Part shown: in pieces, positions 46,437 to 56,502 of the stretch | How the letters are laid out: each line of letters opens with the position of its first letter | Position numbering within the stretch: the first letter of the stretch is position 1 | NCBI RefSeq assembly: GCF_004010055.1 | Contig: NZ_RQVT01000025.1 | Location: forward strand, 1 to 64,000 | Origin: Psychroflexus aestuariivivens | GTDB lineage: Bacteria; Bacteroidota; Bacteroidia; Flavobacteriales; Flavobacteriaceae | DNA: 64,000 nt | Reading direction: 5' to 3' | Translations under genes and position numbers: made by a program | Notes under the pieces: model-generated | Told to the model about the DNA's origin: nothing | The model's database searches: none | The model's input: the letters and a program-made list of their open reading frames with translations, nothing else

Positions 46437-48021
46437 TTCCATGCTGAAATCAACTTTAAGACTAATTCCATTTTTTTTAATCATTGCTACAATAATTTCT
46501 TGCGAAGACGAATTCGCCGAAACTGGTAGTGATTTCGTCAACAGTATTGAAATACAACCAGCTTACGAAATGGAGAATTTAGCAGCTTATAGCGAAAAAA
46601 TCAACTCCGTTCAAAGTAATGGTTACAATAATTATTTTTTAGGTAAATATAACGATCCTATTTATGGCACTTCAGAAGCTAGCATTTTGACTCAACTTAT
46701 TTTGTCAGAATCCAATCCTGATTTCGGTACAGATCCGGTTATAGATTCGGTAGTGCTTACTTTACCTTTTTACAGCCGTCAGATTGCAGAAAATGAATAT
46801 GTTTTAGATTCTGTATATGGTGATGGTAGCTTTAAATTAAATATTTATGAATCCAACCAATTTTTAAGAAATTTTGACCCTGGCGAAAATGGCGAATTTG
46901 AGGAAGCTCAAATTTACTACTCAGATCAACTTTCAGAATTTCAAAGTAATATTGAAAACACACCTTTGGCGACTTCTGAGGACATTACACCATCAGAAAT
47001 GACTGAATCTATTGTGTTATTCAACCAGCTTTCTGAAGAAAATATTGATACTGTAAGTGTTTCACCAAGAATCAGAGTAAATCTACCTGTAGAATATTTC
47101 AATGAGAAGATTTTTGACGAAAGCAATCAAGAATTTTTAGTCAGTAACAATAGTTTTATAAATTATTTGCGCGGGTTTTATCTTGAAGCAGAACAAGAAT
47201 CAGCAAATTCTGAAGATGTCATGGCAATGTTCAACATGAATGCCGAAGACGCTGATATCACAATCTATTACAGAACCATGCGTCCTGAACCTTCTACTGA
47301 AATTGTAGTAGAACCCGAATTAGAAGAGCGTTTTGAAACTTATGAGTTGAGTTTCATTGGAAATAAAGTCAATTTGTATGAAAACAATTTCAGTGTCGAT
47401 TTGAGTGATCAAAATCAAGTTGATGGCGAAGAAAATATTTACTTGAGAGGTGGTGAAGGTTCGGTTGGAGTCATTGAATTGTTTAATGGCCCAGATAGTG
47501 ACGATGATGGCGTATCTGACGAATTAGAAGAATTGCGTAACAATAACTGGCTTGTAAACGAAGCCAATTTAGATTTTTATGTCAATGAAAGCATTGCAAG
47601 TTCCAACACAAACCTAATTGACCGAATTTTAATTTACGACTTGGATAACGAAACAGTTTTAGTAGATTATCAAAGAGATCAAACAACATCGGAAAATCCA
47701 CTGACCTCAAGAACTATTCACTTAGGAAGATTACGTGAAAAAGATAATGGGGATAAATTCTACAGAATAAGACTGACCAATCACATCAATAATATTATAA
47801 ATAATAATGAAGATAATGTAAGACTGGGACTTGTTGTGGTTGATAATGTAAATGCTCCACAACTTGTGGATGTAAGAGATTCAAATTTAGATATTTTGAA
47901 TTCAACAATTTCTAAAAGTTTTACGATGCCAAAAGGCACAGTATTATACGGTAATCAAGCAGAAGATGAAAGCAAACGCTTGAAACTTAGAATAATTTAT
48001 ACAGAAACCGAAACTAACTAA
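46420..48021 (+). CDS. DUF4270 lipoprotein
   Basis: A 533-aa DUF4270 protein with a lipoprotein signal peptide (LRLIPFFLIIATIISC; Cys at about residue 28). DUF4270 is a Bacteroidota-specific exported family of unknown function; the body is mostly beta strands with conserved NYFLGKYNDPIYGTSEASILTQL near the start and LREKDNGDKFYRIRLTNHINNII near the end. The ATG at 46420 overlaps the GlgA-like gene by 17 nt; an alternative ATG at 46441 would avoid overlap. It lies 11 nt before glmS. No catalytic motif is seen. Confidence 0.88.
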   Translation: MKKKINSMLKSTLRLIPFFLIIATIISCEDEFAETGSDFVNSIEIQPAYEMENLAAYSEKINSVQSNGYNNYFLGKYNDPIYGTSEASILTQLILSESNPDFGTDPVIDSVVLTLPFYSRQIAENEYVLDSVYGDGSFKLNIYESNQFLRNFDPGENGEFEEAQIYYSDQLSEFQSNIENTPLATSEDITPSEMTESIVLFNQLSEENIDTVSVSPRIRVNLPVEYFNEKIFDESNQEFLVSNNSFINYLRGFYLEAEQESANSEDVMAMFNMNAEDADITIYYRTMRPEPSTEIVVEPELEERFETYELSFIGNKVNLYENNFSVDLSDQNQVDGEENIYLRGGEGSVGVIELFNGPDSDDDGVSDELEELRNNNWLVNEANLDFYVNESIASSNTNLIDRILIYDLDNETVLVDYQRDQTTSENPLTSRTIHLGRLREKDNGDKFYRIRLTNHINNIINNNEDNVRLGLVVVDNVNAPQLVDVRDSNLDILNSTISKSFTMPKGTVLYGNQAEDESKRLKLRIIYTETETN

Positions 48022-48032
48022 AATCTTATAAT

Positions 48033-49880
48033 ATGTGTGGAATTGTAGGTTATATAGGAACACAACAGGCTTATCCTATTATCTTAAAAGGTTTGAAACG
48101 CCTAGAATATCGCGGTTATGACAGTGCTGGAATTGCCATATATAATGGCAATGACTTAGGTATTTGCAAAACCAAAGGTAAAGTAGCAGATTTGCAGAAA
48201 AAATGCGAAGCTAATATCGAATTGGAAGGCAGTATTGGCATTGGTCACACGCGATGGGCAACCCATGGAGAGCCAAATGACGTCAATTCTCACCCGCACT
48301 ATTCTAATTCTGGCAACTTAGCCATTATCCATAACGGAATTATTGAAAACTATGATTCACTTAAAAAAGAATTAAGCAACAGAGGTTATACTTTTCAATC
48401 TGACACCGACACAGAAGTTTTAGTTAACTTGATAGAGGATATCAAAACTAAGGAAAATGTCAAACTCGGAAAAGCTGTTCAAATTGCTCTAAATCAAACC
48501 GTTGGAGCTTATGCGATTGCTGTTTTTGATAAAACAAAACCAAACGAAATTGTAGTTGCCAGACTCGGCAGTCCTTTAGCAATTGGTGTTGGCGATAATG
48601 AATACTACATAGCTTCTGATGCTTCTCCTTTTATAGAATATACCAAAAACGCAATTTATCTTGAAGATGGTGAAATGGCCGTTGTAAGATTAGGAAAAGA
48701 AATAAAAGTAAGGAAAATACATGACGATAGTCTTGTGGATCCTTATGTTCAAGAATTACAATTGAACTTAGACCAAATTGAAAAAGCAGGTTTCGATCAT
48801 TTCATGTTAAAGGAAATTTATGAGCAGCCAAGCGCAATTAAAGACACCTATCGTGGTAGAATGTTGCCAGACCAAGGTCTTATTAGAATGGCTGGAATTG
48901 ACGATAACTTAGAGCGTTTCCTAAACGCTAAGCGAATTGTTGTTGTTGCCTGTGGAACTTCTTGGCACGCTGGTTTAGTTTCAGAATATATTTTTGAAGA
49001 TTTAGCAAGAATCCCAGTAGAAGTAGAATATGCTTCAGAATTTAGATATAGAAATCCTGTCATCAATAAAGATGATATCGTAATTGCAATTTCTCAAAGT
49101 GGAGAAACTGCAGATACAATGGCTGCCATAAAACTTGCCAAAGAAAACGGTGCTTTTGTTTTTGGTGTTTGTAATGTGGTTGGTTCCTCAATTTCTAGAG
49201 AAACAGATGCAGGTGCATACACGCATGCAGGTCCCGAAATTGGTGTAGCTTCCACCAAAGCATTTACAACACAAATTACAGTGTTGAGTTTAATTGCTTT
49301 GAAATTAGGTAAAGCTAAAGGCACAATTTCAAATTCAGATTTCCATATGTATTTGAATGAACTTGAGCTTATTCCTTATAAAATTGAAAAAGCTTTAGAA
49401 TCCAACGAACATATTATAAAAGTTGCAGAAGTCTACAAAGACGCCAAAAACTGCTTATACCTTGGTCGTGGTTTCAATTTTCCTGTCGCTTTAGAAGGCG
49501 CTTTGAAATTGAAAGAAATCTCTTACATCCATGCTGAAGGATATCCTGCTGCAGAAATGAAGCACGGGCCAATTGCCCTTATTGACGAGCAAATGCCAGT
49601 GGTTGTTATTGCAACAAAAAAAGGTCACTATGAAAAAGTAGTGAGCAACATTCAAGAAATAAAATCTAGAAAAGGTAAAATAATTGCTATTGTTACAGAA
49701 GGCGATACTGCTGTAAGAGAAATGGCAGACCACATGATCGAAGTTCCTGATACCATTGAAGCTTTTACGCCACTACTTACCACAATTCCACTTCAATTAT
49801 TATCTTATCACATTGCTGTTATGTTAGACAAAAATGTAGATCAACCAAGAAACTTGGCGAAATCTGTAACGGTAGAATAA
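48033..49880 (+). CDS. glmS: Glutamine-fructose-6-phosphate aminotransferase GlmS
   Basis: A 615-aa enzyme that makes glucosamine-6-phosphate, the first step of amino-sugar synthesis for peptidoglycan and LPS. The N-terminal nucleophile Cys2 is in MCGIVGYIG, and the glutaminase domain has TRWATHGEPNDVNSHPH. Two SIS sugar-isomerase domains follow, with CGTSWHAGLVSEYIFEDLAR, ISQSGETADTMAAIK and GRGFNFPVALEGALKLKEISY. The C-terminus ends DQPRNLAKSVTVE as in all GlmS. It is the last gene of the GlgA-like/DUF4270/glmS operon. No glmS ribozyme is seen upstream. Confidence 0.98.
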   Translation: MCGIVGYIGTQQAYPIILKGLKRLEYRGYDSAGIAIYNGNDLGICKTKGKVADLQKKCEANIELEGSIGIGHTRWATHGEPNDVNSHPHYSNSGNLAIIHNGIIENYDSLKKELSNRGYTFQSDTDTEVLVNLIEDIKTKENVKLGKAVQIALNQTVGAYAIAVFDKTKPNEIVVARLGSPLAIGVGDNEYYIASDASPFIEYTKNAIYLEDGEMAVVRLGKEIKVRKIHDDSLVDPYVQELQLNLDQIEKAGFDHFMLKEIYEQPSAIKDTYRGRMLPDQGLIRMAGIDDNLERFLNAKRIVVVACGTSWHAGLVSEYIFEDLARIPVEVEYASEFRYRNPVINKDDIVIAISQSGETADTMAAIKLAKENGAFVFGVCNVVGSSISRETDAGAYTHAGPEIGVASTKAFTTQITVLSLIALKLGKAKGTISNSDFHMYLNELELIPYKIEKALESNEHIIKVAEVYKDAKNCLYLGRGFNFPVALEGALKLKEISYIHAEGYPAAEMKHGPIALIDEQMPVVVIATKKGHYEKVVSNIQEIKSRKGKIIAIVTEGDTAVREMADHMIEVPDTIEAFTPLLTTIPLQLLSYHIAVMLDKNVDQPRNLAKSVTVE

Positions 49881-49903
49881 AGGAAAATAATTTTGAATTT
49901 ATA

Positions 49904-49940
49904 AAAAAAGCTAGCAGGATGACTTCTTGCTAGCTTTTTT
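49904..49940. terminator. Bidirectional terminator between glmS and dnaE
   Basis: AAAAAAGCTAGCA (49904-49916) pairs with TGCTAGCTTTTTT (49928-49940) around an 11-nt loop. The flanking A/T runs suit both convergent genes. Confidence 0.9.
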
Positions 49941-49959
49941 AATTCTGAAAATTGACAAA

Positions 49960-52900
49960 CTAATTCAATTTATATTTGACATTAATTTTATTTAATTCAT
50001 CAATAAGTTGATTACAAATTTTCACTTTTTTCTTTTTACTCGCCATGTGAATTTTAATTTTCTGATTCATTTCAAAAACAACAAAATTTAAAATATGATC
50101 GCCAGAATACGTTGAAAATATGGTTTGCAATTGGTTGATTTGATTTTCATCTAAATCTGAAACATTCATCTGAATGGTCAACTTTTTGGCAAAATCACTC
50201 AGTACGTCTTGAAGCTGTTTGAAAGACAAAAACTTCATGCGTGTTCTGCCAGGTTCACCAGTTTCACGGTTAATGAATTGTGTCGCTTTAATCTTAAGGT
50301 GAACAAAATTATCCTGAATCAGAAAGTGTCTGAACTTGAGATATTCTTCTCCAAAAATCCAAAATTCATGACTTTCATGATAATCTTCAACTACAAACGT
50401 TGCAAAGCCTTTTCCATTTTTACTCACACGATGATTCACATCTGTAATCACGCCAGCAAGCGTTAAATCTTTATTTAAATTATCTTCAATCTGACTTACC
50501 TCTTTCAATTTTGAATTGCAGAAATATTTGATTTCAATTTTAAAATCATCTAAAGGATGTCCTGACAAGAATAGGCCAACAACTTCTTTTTCAGCTTTCA
50601 AAGTGCGCATAGTATGCCAAGGCTCACATGGTGGGATTTCAGGTTCAGGAATCTGAACATCGCTAGCTTCACCAAATAAACTGACTTGAGCTGAATTTTT
50701 ATTCTCTTGATATTTAGCTGCGAATTTGATGACTTTTTCTAAAAAAGTTAATTCTCCATCAGTGATTTGAAAATACTGAGCACGATGTGTATCTGGAAAT
50801 CCGTCAAATGCTCCAGCGTGAGCTAGACTTTCAAAAGCTTTTTTGTTGGCGGCTCTCAAATCTATACGCTTAGCCAAATCGAAAATTGAACGATACGGCC
50901 CGTCTTTTTTTCTATGTTCGACTATTGTATTCACAGCTCCTCCACCGACACCTTTTACAGCGCCCATTCCAAAACGAACAGCGTTATCTTTGTTGACAGA
51001 AAATTTATAATAAGATTCATTCACATCTGGGCCTAAAACTGGCAATTCCATACGTTTGCATTCTTCCATGAAAAAAGTTACTTTCTTGATGTCATTCATA
51101 TTGTTTGAAAGTACTGCAGCCATGTATTCCGCAGGATAATGTGCTTTTAAATAAGCCGTTTGGTAAGCTACGAATGCGTAGCAAGTGGAATGTGATTTGT
51201 TGAATGCATAACTCGCAAAAGCTTCCCAGTCTTTCCAAATTTTTTCTAATTTTTCTTCACTATGTCCGTTTTCCTTAGCTTGATTGATAAATTTTGGCTT
51301 TAATTTTGCCAAAACATCTTTCAGTTTTTTACCCATAGCCTTTCGCAAAACATCAGCTTCACCTTTAGTGAAATTTGCTAATTTCTGCGAAAGCAACATC
51401 ACTTGCTCCTGATATACTGTAATTCCATAAGTTTCTTCCAGATATTCTTGCATTTCTGGCAAATCATAACTAATCTCTTCATCGCCGTGTTTACGCTTAA
51501 TGAAACTAGGAATATATTCCATAGGTCCAGGTCTGTACAAAGCATTCATCGCAATTAGATCTTCAAACACTGTTGGTTTAAGATCTTTCATGTGTTTCTG
51601 CATGCCTGGCGACTCGTATTGAAAAATCCCTACAGTTTCGCCACGCTGGAACAATTCATAAGTTTTTTCGTCGTCCAACGGAAAAGCTTCTGGATCTAAA
51701 TCTATATTATGTCTGGCTTTGACAATATCAACTGTATCTTTGATCAACGTGAGTGTTTTCAAACCCAAGAAGTCCATTTTCAATAACCCAGCATCTTCAA
51801 CGACCGAGTTGTCGAATTGCGTAACGTAAAGATCGGAATCTTTGGCTACGGAGACGGGAACAAATTTGGTAATATCATCTGGTGTAATAATCACGCCACA
51901 GGCATGAATTCCAGTATTCCTAACAGAACCTTCTAGAATTCTGGCTTGATTGACGGTTTCTGCTTCTGGAGAATTTTGTTCTGAAATGCTGATTAATTCT
52001 AAAACTTTATCCACTTCTTCAGCACGAAATTTTGAGCGAATGCCTTTTTCGTCCATGGCAAAAATCTTTGACAATTTGGACATGTCTGGAATTAGCTTTG
52101 CAATCCTATCGGCTTCATAAAGCGGCAAATCTAAAGCTCGTGCAGTATCACGAATAGCTGATTTTGCGGCCATTGTTCCATAGGTAATAATTTGCGCCAC
52201 TTGATTTTCGCCATATTTATCGATGACATAATCCATAACTTTGCTTCTGCCTTCGTCATCAAAATCAATATCGATATCGGGCATACTTACACGTTCTGGA
52301 TTCAAAAAACGCTCAAAAAGTAAATCGTATTTTATAGGATCGATATTGGTGATTTTCAAACAGTATGCGACAGCACTTCCTGCTGCAGAACCTCGTCCAG
52401 GACCAACAGAAACGCCCATTTTTCTTGCTTCTCGAATAAAATCTTCAACAATTAAAAAATAGCCTGGATAACCCGTGTTTGCAATGACAGAAAGTTCAAA
52501 GTTCAGGCGTTCTTCAATATCAGTGGTAATTTCATCATAACGCTCCTTGGCACCTTCAAAAGTTAAATGTTTTAAATAAGCATTTTCTCCACGTTTGCCG
52601 TTATCGTCTCTATCTTTTTCATCTAGAAATTGTTCTGGAATGGAAAAAGCTGGCAGCAAAACATCTCTTGCCAATTCAAAAGCTTCTACTTTTTCAGCAA
52701 TTTTCTCTGTGTTTGAAATCGCTTCAGGAAGATCCTTGAACAAGGATTTCATTTCATCGGCAGATTTAAAATAATACTGATCGTTGGGCAATCCGTAACG
52801 ATAACCTCGACCACGACCAATAGGTGTAGCCTGTTTTTCACCATCTTTGACACATAATAAGATATCATGCGCATTGGCGTCTTTTTGTTCTGCGTAATAG

Positions 52901-54321
52901 GTGTTGTTTGTAGCAACAAGATTGACACCATGTTTTATAGCTAAACGTATCAAAGCTTCGTTGGCACGGTCTTCATCTTCTTGACCATGACGCATAATTT
53001 CTATATAAAAATCATCTTGAAAAGTATCTTTCCACCACAACAAAGCTTCTTCAGCTTGATTTTCACCAAGATTTAAAATTTTACTGGCAATTTCACCATA
53101 TAAATTTCCTGACAAAACAATGATGTCTTCTTTATATTCTTCAATGATTTTTTTATCTATTCTAGGCAAGTAATAAAAACCTTTGGTGAAACCTATGGAA
53201 GACATTTTTGCTAAATTGTGATAACCATTTTTGTTTTTGGCCAACAACACCATCTGATAGCCGTTATCTTTATGACTTTTGTCCAAGTGGTTTTCACAAA
53301 CGAAAAATTCACAACCGATAATCGGTTTCATGGGTTGAGCATCACTATCTTCTGAATTTGCAATGCTGGCATTGTGTTTTTTGACTGCATTGACGAAATG
53401 AAATGCGCCCATCATATTCGCATGGTCGGTTAATGCAACAGCTGGCATATTGTGTTTTGCAGCTACAGCGATCAAATCTGGTACTGAAGTCGTTGATTGT
53501 AAGACAGAAAACTGACTATGATTGTGCAAATGCACAAAATTATTCTGTTGTAATTTTTCTAAATTTTCATTGATTTCAGCTTTGGTTGGTGCCTGAGATT
53601 CTTCATCTTCGGCAAGCTGAGATTTTATTTTGGCAGAAGCTTTTTGAAGATTTACGTGATTCAATCCAACACTTTCTATCGGTTCAGGATTCTTCTCTTG
53701 AAAGGTTTGAAGATAACCCAGTTCTGCCTGTAATTTTTTCTCAGAATAGTTTCCACGACGAATCAATTCTAAGAAACATCTTGTCGTGGCTTCTACATCG
53801 GCAGTCGCATTGTGTGCTTCAGCAAAAGGTTCTCTGAATAAATATTCATGTAATTCTGTAAGAGTTGGCAATTTGAATTTTCCACCACGTCCACCAGGAA
53901 TTTGACATAAAGCCGCTGTTTTTTCAGTACAAGTGTCAAGTACTGGCATTTCTGGCATTGGTGTTTCTAGTTGGGCACGGTAGAATTCTGCACCCATCAC
54001 ATTGACATCGAAACCTACATTTTGACCAACAACGAATTTCGACTTTAGTAATGCTTCATTAAATTCTGAAAGCACAAATGCCAAATCAGCTCCATCTCGT
54101 TTGGCCAATTCAGTAGAAATACCGTGAATTCTTTCAGCATCATAAGGAATATCGAAGCCTTCTGGTTTAATTAAATAATCTTTGGCTTCAACCAAATTTC
54201 CCCATTCGTCGTGGACTTGCCAAGCGATCTGAATTGCTCTTGGCCAATTGTCTGTGTCGCTCATCGGCGCATTCCAACGCTTGGGTAAACCTGTGGTTTC
54301 GGTATCGAATATGATATACAT
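49960..54321 (-). CDS. dnaE: DNA polymerase III alpha subunit with fused exonuclease
   Basis: A 1453-aa replicative polymerase. Residues 1-190 are a DEDDh 3'-5' exonuclease (DTETTG at 6-11, GQNVGFDVNV, HNATADVEAT near the end), the epsilon-like proofreading domain fused in frame. A PHP domain begins near residue 262 (HLHNHSQFSVLQS). Polymerase catalysis maps to PDIDIDFDDEGR near residue 680. Further conserved motifs include KMDFLGLKTLTLIKDTVDI and FNKSHSTCYAFVAYQTAYLK. An OB fold near residue 1290 (DLTLAGVITDVNHRVSKNG) completes the chain. All catalytic acids are present. Single gene; its start lies beyond the clpX terminator. Confidence 0.97.
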   Translation of the reverse strand: MYIIFDTETTGLPKRWNAPMSDTDNWPRAIQIAWQVHDEWGNLVEAKDYLIKPEGFDIPYDAERIHGISTELAKRDGADLAFVLSEFNEALLKSKFVVGQNVGFDVNVMGAEFYRAQLETPMPEMPVLDTCTEKTAALCQIPGGRGGKFKLPTLTELHEYLFREPFAEAHNATADVEATTRCFLELIRRGNYSEKKLQAELGYLQTFQEKNPEPIESVGLNHVNLQKASAKIKSQLAEDEESQAPTKAEINENLEKLQQNNFVHLHNHSQFSVLQSTTSVPDLIAVAAKHNMPAVALTDHANMMGAFHFVNAVKKHNASIANSEDSDAQPMKPIIGCEFFVCENHLDKSHKDNGYQMVLLAKNKNGYHNLAKMSSIGFTKGFYYLPRIDKKIIEEYKEDIIVLSGNLYGEIASKILNLGENQAEEALLWWKDTFQDDFYIEIMRHGQEDEDRANEALIRLAIKHGVNLVATNNTYYAEQKDANAHDILLCVKDGEKQATPIGRGRGYRYGLPNDQYYFKSADEMKSLFKDLPEAISNTEKIAEKVEAFELARDVLLPAFSIPEQFLDEKDRDDNGKRGENAYLKHLTFEGAKERYDEITTDIEERLNFELSVIANTGYPGYFLIVEDFIREARKMGVSVGPGRGSAAGSAVAYCLKITNIDPIKYDLLFERFLNPERVSMPDIDIDFDDEGRSKVMDYVIDKYGENQVAQIITYGTMAAKSAIRDTARALDLPLYEADRIAKLIPDMSKLSKIFAMDEKGIRSKFRAEEVDKVLELISISEQNSPEAETVNQARILEGSVRNTGIHACGVIITPDDITKFVPVSVAKDSDLYVTQFDNSVVEDAGLLKMDFLGLKTLTLIKDTVDIVKARHNIDLDPEAFPLDDEKTYELFQRGETVGIFQYESPGMQKHMKDLKPTVFEDLIAMNALYRPGPMEYIPSFIKRKHGDEEISYDLPEMQEYLEETYGITVYQEQVMLLSQKLANFTKGEADVLRKAMGKKLKDVLAKLKPKFINQAKENGHSEEKLEKIWKDWEAFASYAFNKSHSTCYAFVAYQTAYLKAHYPAEYMAAVLSNNMNDIKKVTFFMEECKRMELPVLGPDVNESYYKFSVNKDNAVRFGMGAVKGVGGGAVNTIVEHRKKDGPYRSIFDLAKRIDLRAANKKAFESLAHAGAFDGFPDTHRAQYFQITDGELTFLEKVIKFAAKYQENKNSAQVSLFGEASDVQIPEPEIPPCEPWHTMRTLKAEKEVVGLFLSGHPLDDFKIEIKYFCNSKLKEVSQIEDNLNKDLTLAGVITDVNHRVSKNGKGFATFVVEDYHESHEFWIFGEEYLKFRHFLIQDNFVHLKIKATQFINRETGEPGRTRMKFLSFKQLQDVLSDFAKKLTIQMNVSDLDENQINQLQTIFSTYSGDHILNFVVFEMNQKIKIHMASKKKKVKICNQLIDELNKINVKYKLN

Positions 54322-54434
54322 GCTGCTGAATTTTGAGAGGATAAAATTAATAAAAATGACCGCTAAACTTTCTTAAAAATTCAGTTTTCTAAGCTCAGGA
54401 AATGACTAATTTTTCATTGAAAATGTATTCAACA

Positions 54435-54469
54435 AAAAAATCCCAAATACAATGTATTTGGGATTTTTT
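54435..54469 (-). terminator. Terminator of tig-clpP-clpX operon
   Basis: A 16-bp perfect stem, AAAAAATCCCAAATAC (54435-54450) with GTATTTGGGATTTTTT (54454-54469), encloses a 3-nt loop. It lies just past the clpX stop at 54491 and ends about 114 nt upstream of dnaE. Confidence 0.9.
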
Positions 54470-54490
54470 AGAAAGAATTTTTATTTGTTT

Positions 54491-55723
54491 TTAGCTTACT
54501 GCTTTCAATTGTCGTATTCCAGATTTATCTAAAGCTTTTTCAGCATAAGATTTTGTGACTTTAAATTTTGTTTCATCACTTTCTGGCAAATCGAACATCG
54601 CGTCGGTTAAAATGGCTTCACAAAGTGAGCGAAGTCCTCTTGCTCCGAGTTTGTATTCTATTGCTTTTTCCACGATGAAATCCAACGCACCATCGGTGAT
54701 TTCAAATTTAATATTGTCCATTTCAAACAACTTTTCGTATTGTTTGATGATAGCGTTTTTCGGCTCGGTTAGAATTCTTCTCAAAGTCGCTTTATCTAGC
54801 GGATCCATGTGGGTTAACACTGGCAAACGACCAATAATTTCAGGAATCAAACCATAATCTTTTAGATCTTTTGGAATGATGTATTTCAGAATATTTTCTT
54901 TATCCACACCTTCACCTTCTTTGGACGCGCCATAACCTACAGCTTGCATGTTTAGGCGTTTTGAAATGTTTCTTTCAATACCATCAAATGCACCACCAGC
55001 GATAAATAAAATATTTTCTGTATTGACTTCAATAAATTTTTGGTCTGGATGCTTTCTGCCGCCTTTTGGTGGTACGTTGACGCTTGTACCTTCCAGAAGT
55101 TTCAATAAAGCTTGCTGAACGCCTTCGCCACTAACATCTCTGGTAATGGATGGATTGTCGCTTTTTCTAGCAATTTTATCGATTTCATCTATAAAAACAA
55201 TTCCGTGTTCAGCTTTTTCAACGTTATAATCTGCTGCAGCCAAAAGTTTGGTCAAAATAGTTTCAACATCTTCGCCAACATAGCCAGCTTCAGTTAGAAC
55301 AGTTGCGTCTACAATTGCAAGCGGCACATTCAGCATTCTGGCTATGGTTTTGGCAACCAAAGTTTTACCTGTACCAGTTTGTCCAGCCATAACGATATTA
55401 CTTTTTTGAATTTCAATATCGTCCTTGGATTTTGGTTGCAATAATCTTTTGTAATGATTGTAAACCGCCACAGACATCACACGTTTGGTTTGGTCTTGAC
55501 CAATCACGTATTCATCCAAAAAGCTCTTTATGGCTTTTGGTTTTCTGAGTTTCAATTCTGTGGTTAACTCGTGCTTGCTGTCTTGTTTAGATTCTTCTAA
55601 AACAATGCCGTGCGCTTGCTCAATACATTTATCACAAATGTGAGCATCAAGACCGGCAATAAGCAAGTTGGTTTCTGCTTTTTTTCGGCCACAAAATGAA
55701 CATTCTAAAACTTCTTTGGCCAT
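54491..55723 (-). CDS. clpX: ATP-dependent Clp protease ATP-binding subunit ClpX
   Basis: A 410-aa unfoldase that feeds substrates to ClpP. The N-terminal zinc-binding domain has four Cys ([19 protein letters not shown], then CDKC). The AAA+ core carries Walker A GQTGTGKT and Walker [12 protein letters not shown]. The GYVG pore loop is at [14 protein letters not shown], and an IGF-type loop for docking ClpP appears as [10 protein letters not shown] further on. It is the third gene of tig-clpP-clpX, starting 3 nt after clpP. Confidence 0.97.
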   Translation of the reverse strand: MAKEVLECSFCGRKKAETNLLIAGLDAHICDKCIEQAHGIVLEESKQDSKHELTTELKLRKPKAIKSFLDEYVIGQDQTKRVMSVAVYNHYKRLLQPKSKDDIEIQKSNIVMAGQTGTGKTLVAKTIARMLNVPLAIVDATVLTEAGYVGEDVETILTKLLAAADYNVEKAEHGIVFIDEIDKIARKSDNPSITRDVSGEGVQQALLKLLEGTSVNVPPKGGRKHPDQKFIEVNTENILFIAGGAFDGIERNISKRLNMQAVGYGASKEGEGVDKENILKYIIPKDLKDYGLIPEIIGRLPVLTHMDPLDKATLRRILTEPKNAIIKQYEKLFEMDNIKFEITDGALDFIVEKAIEYKLGARGLRSLCEAILTDAMFDLPESDETKFKVTKSYAEKALDKSGIRQLKAVS

Positions 55724-55726
55724 AAT

Positions 55727-56395
55727 TTAATCTCTTTTCAAAATTTCATCAATCATTCCGTAATCTTTGGCTTCTTCTGCTTTCATCCAAAAATCTCTAT
55801 CGCCATCTTCAAAAACGGTGTCGTATTCTTTTCCTGTGTGTTTAGCTAAAATCTGATACAATTCTTCTTTTAGCATCACAATTTGTTTGGCTGTAATTTG
55901 AATGTCATCCGCTTGACCTTGTGCGCCGCCCATCGGTTGGTGAATCATCACGCGAGAATGTGGCAAACCGCTTCTTTTTCCATCGGTTCCAGCACAAAGT
56001 AAAACTGCACCCATAGAAGCTGCAATTCCTGTATTTATGGTTGCTACATCAGGTTTTATAAATTGCATTGTATCGTAAATTCCGAGTCCAGCATAAACGC
56101 TTCCACCTGGAGAATTGATATAAATCTGAATATCTTTAGAAGAATCGGTACTTTCTAAAAAAAGAAGTTGTGCTTGAATAATATTCGCCACTTGATCATT
56201 GATCGGTGTGCCTAAAAATATAATTCTGTCCATCATCAATCTAGAGAAAACGTCCATAGCAACGGCGTTCATTTGGCGTTCTTCTATGATATTAGGCGTC
56301 ATCCCAACTGGCATCATACTGGTGATGATTTTATCGTAATAATTACTGTTGACACCTTGATCTTTGGTGGCAAATTTTTCGAATTCTTTATCCAT
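55727..56395 (-). CDS. clpP: ATP-dependent Clp protease proteolytic subunit ClpP
   Basis: A serine protease of about 222 aa that forms the double heptameric chamber. The catalytic Ser is in GIAASMGAVLLCAG, the His in RVMIHQPMGGAQGQ, and the Asp in the EDGDRDFWM region. The start is placed at ATG 56393-56395 (MDKEFEKFATK), with an alternative at 56399-56401. A longer frame starting at 56488 would fuse about 30 non-conserved residues that reach back to within 15 nt of tig. It lies between tig and clpX, the standard order. Confidence 0.96.
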   Translation of the reverse strand: MDKEFEKFATKDQGVNSNYYDKIITSMMPVGMTPNIIEERQMNAVAMDVFSRLMMDRIIFLGTPINDQVANIIQAQLLFLESTDSSKDIQIYINSPGGSVYAGLGIYDTMQFIKPDVATINTGIAASMGAVLLCAGTDGKRSGLPHSRVMIHQPMGGAQGQADDIQITAKQIVMLKEELYQILAKHTGKEYDTVFEDGDRDFWMKAEEAKDYGMIDEILKRD

Positions 56396-56502
56396 GTTCA
56401 TAATATCGTCTGAATTTTGTAGCGAATATAGTTGGAAAGTAAGACTTAAAATACTGCTTTTGCTAAATGTTAACTCGACATTAAGCAAAAGCAGTTGAAT
56501 AT

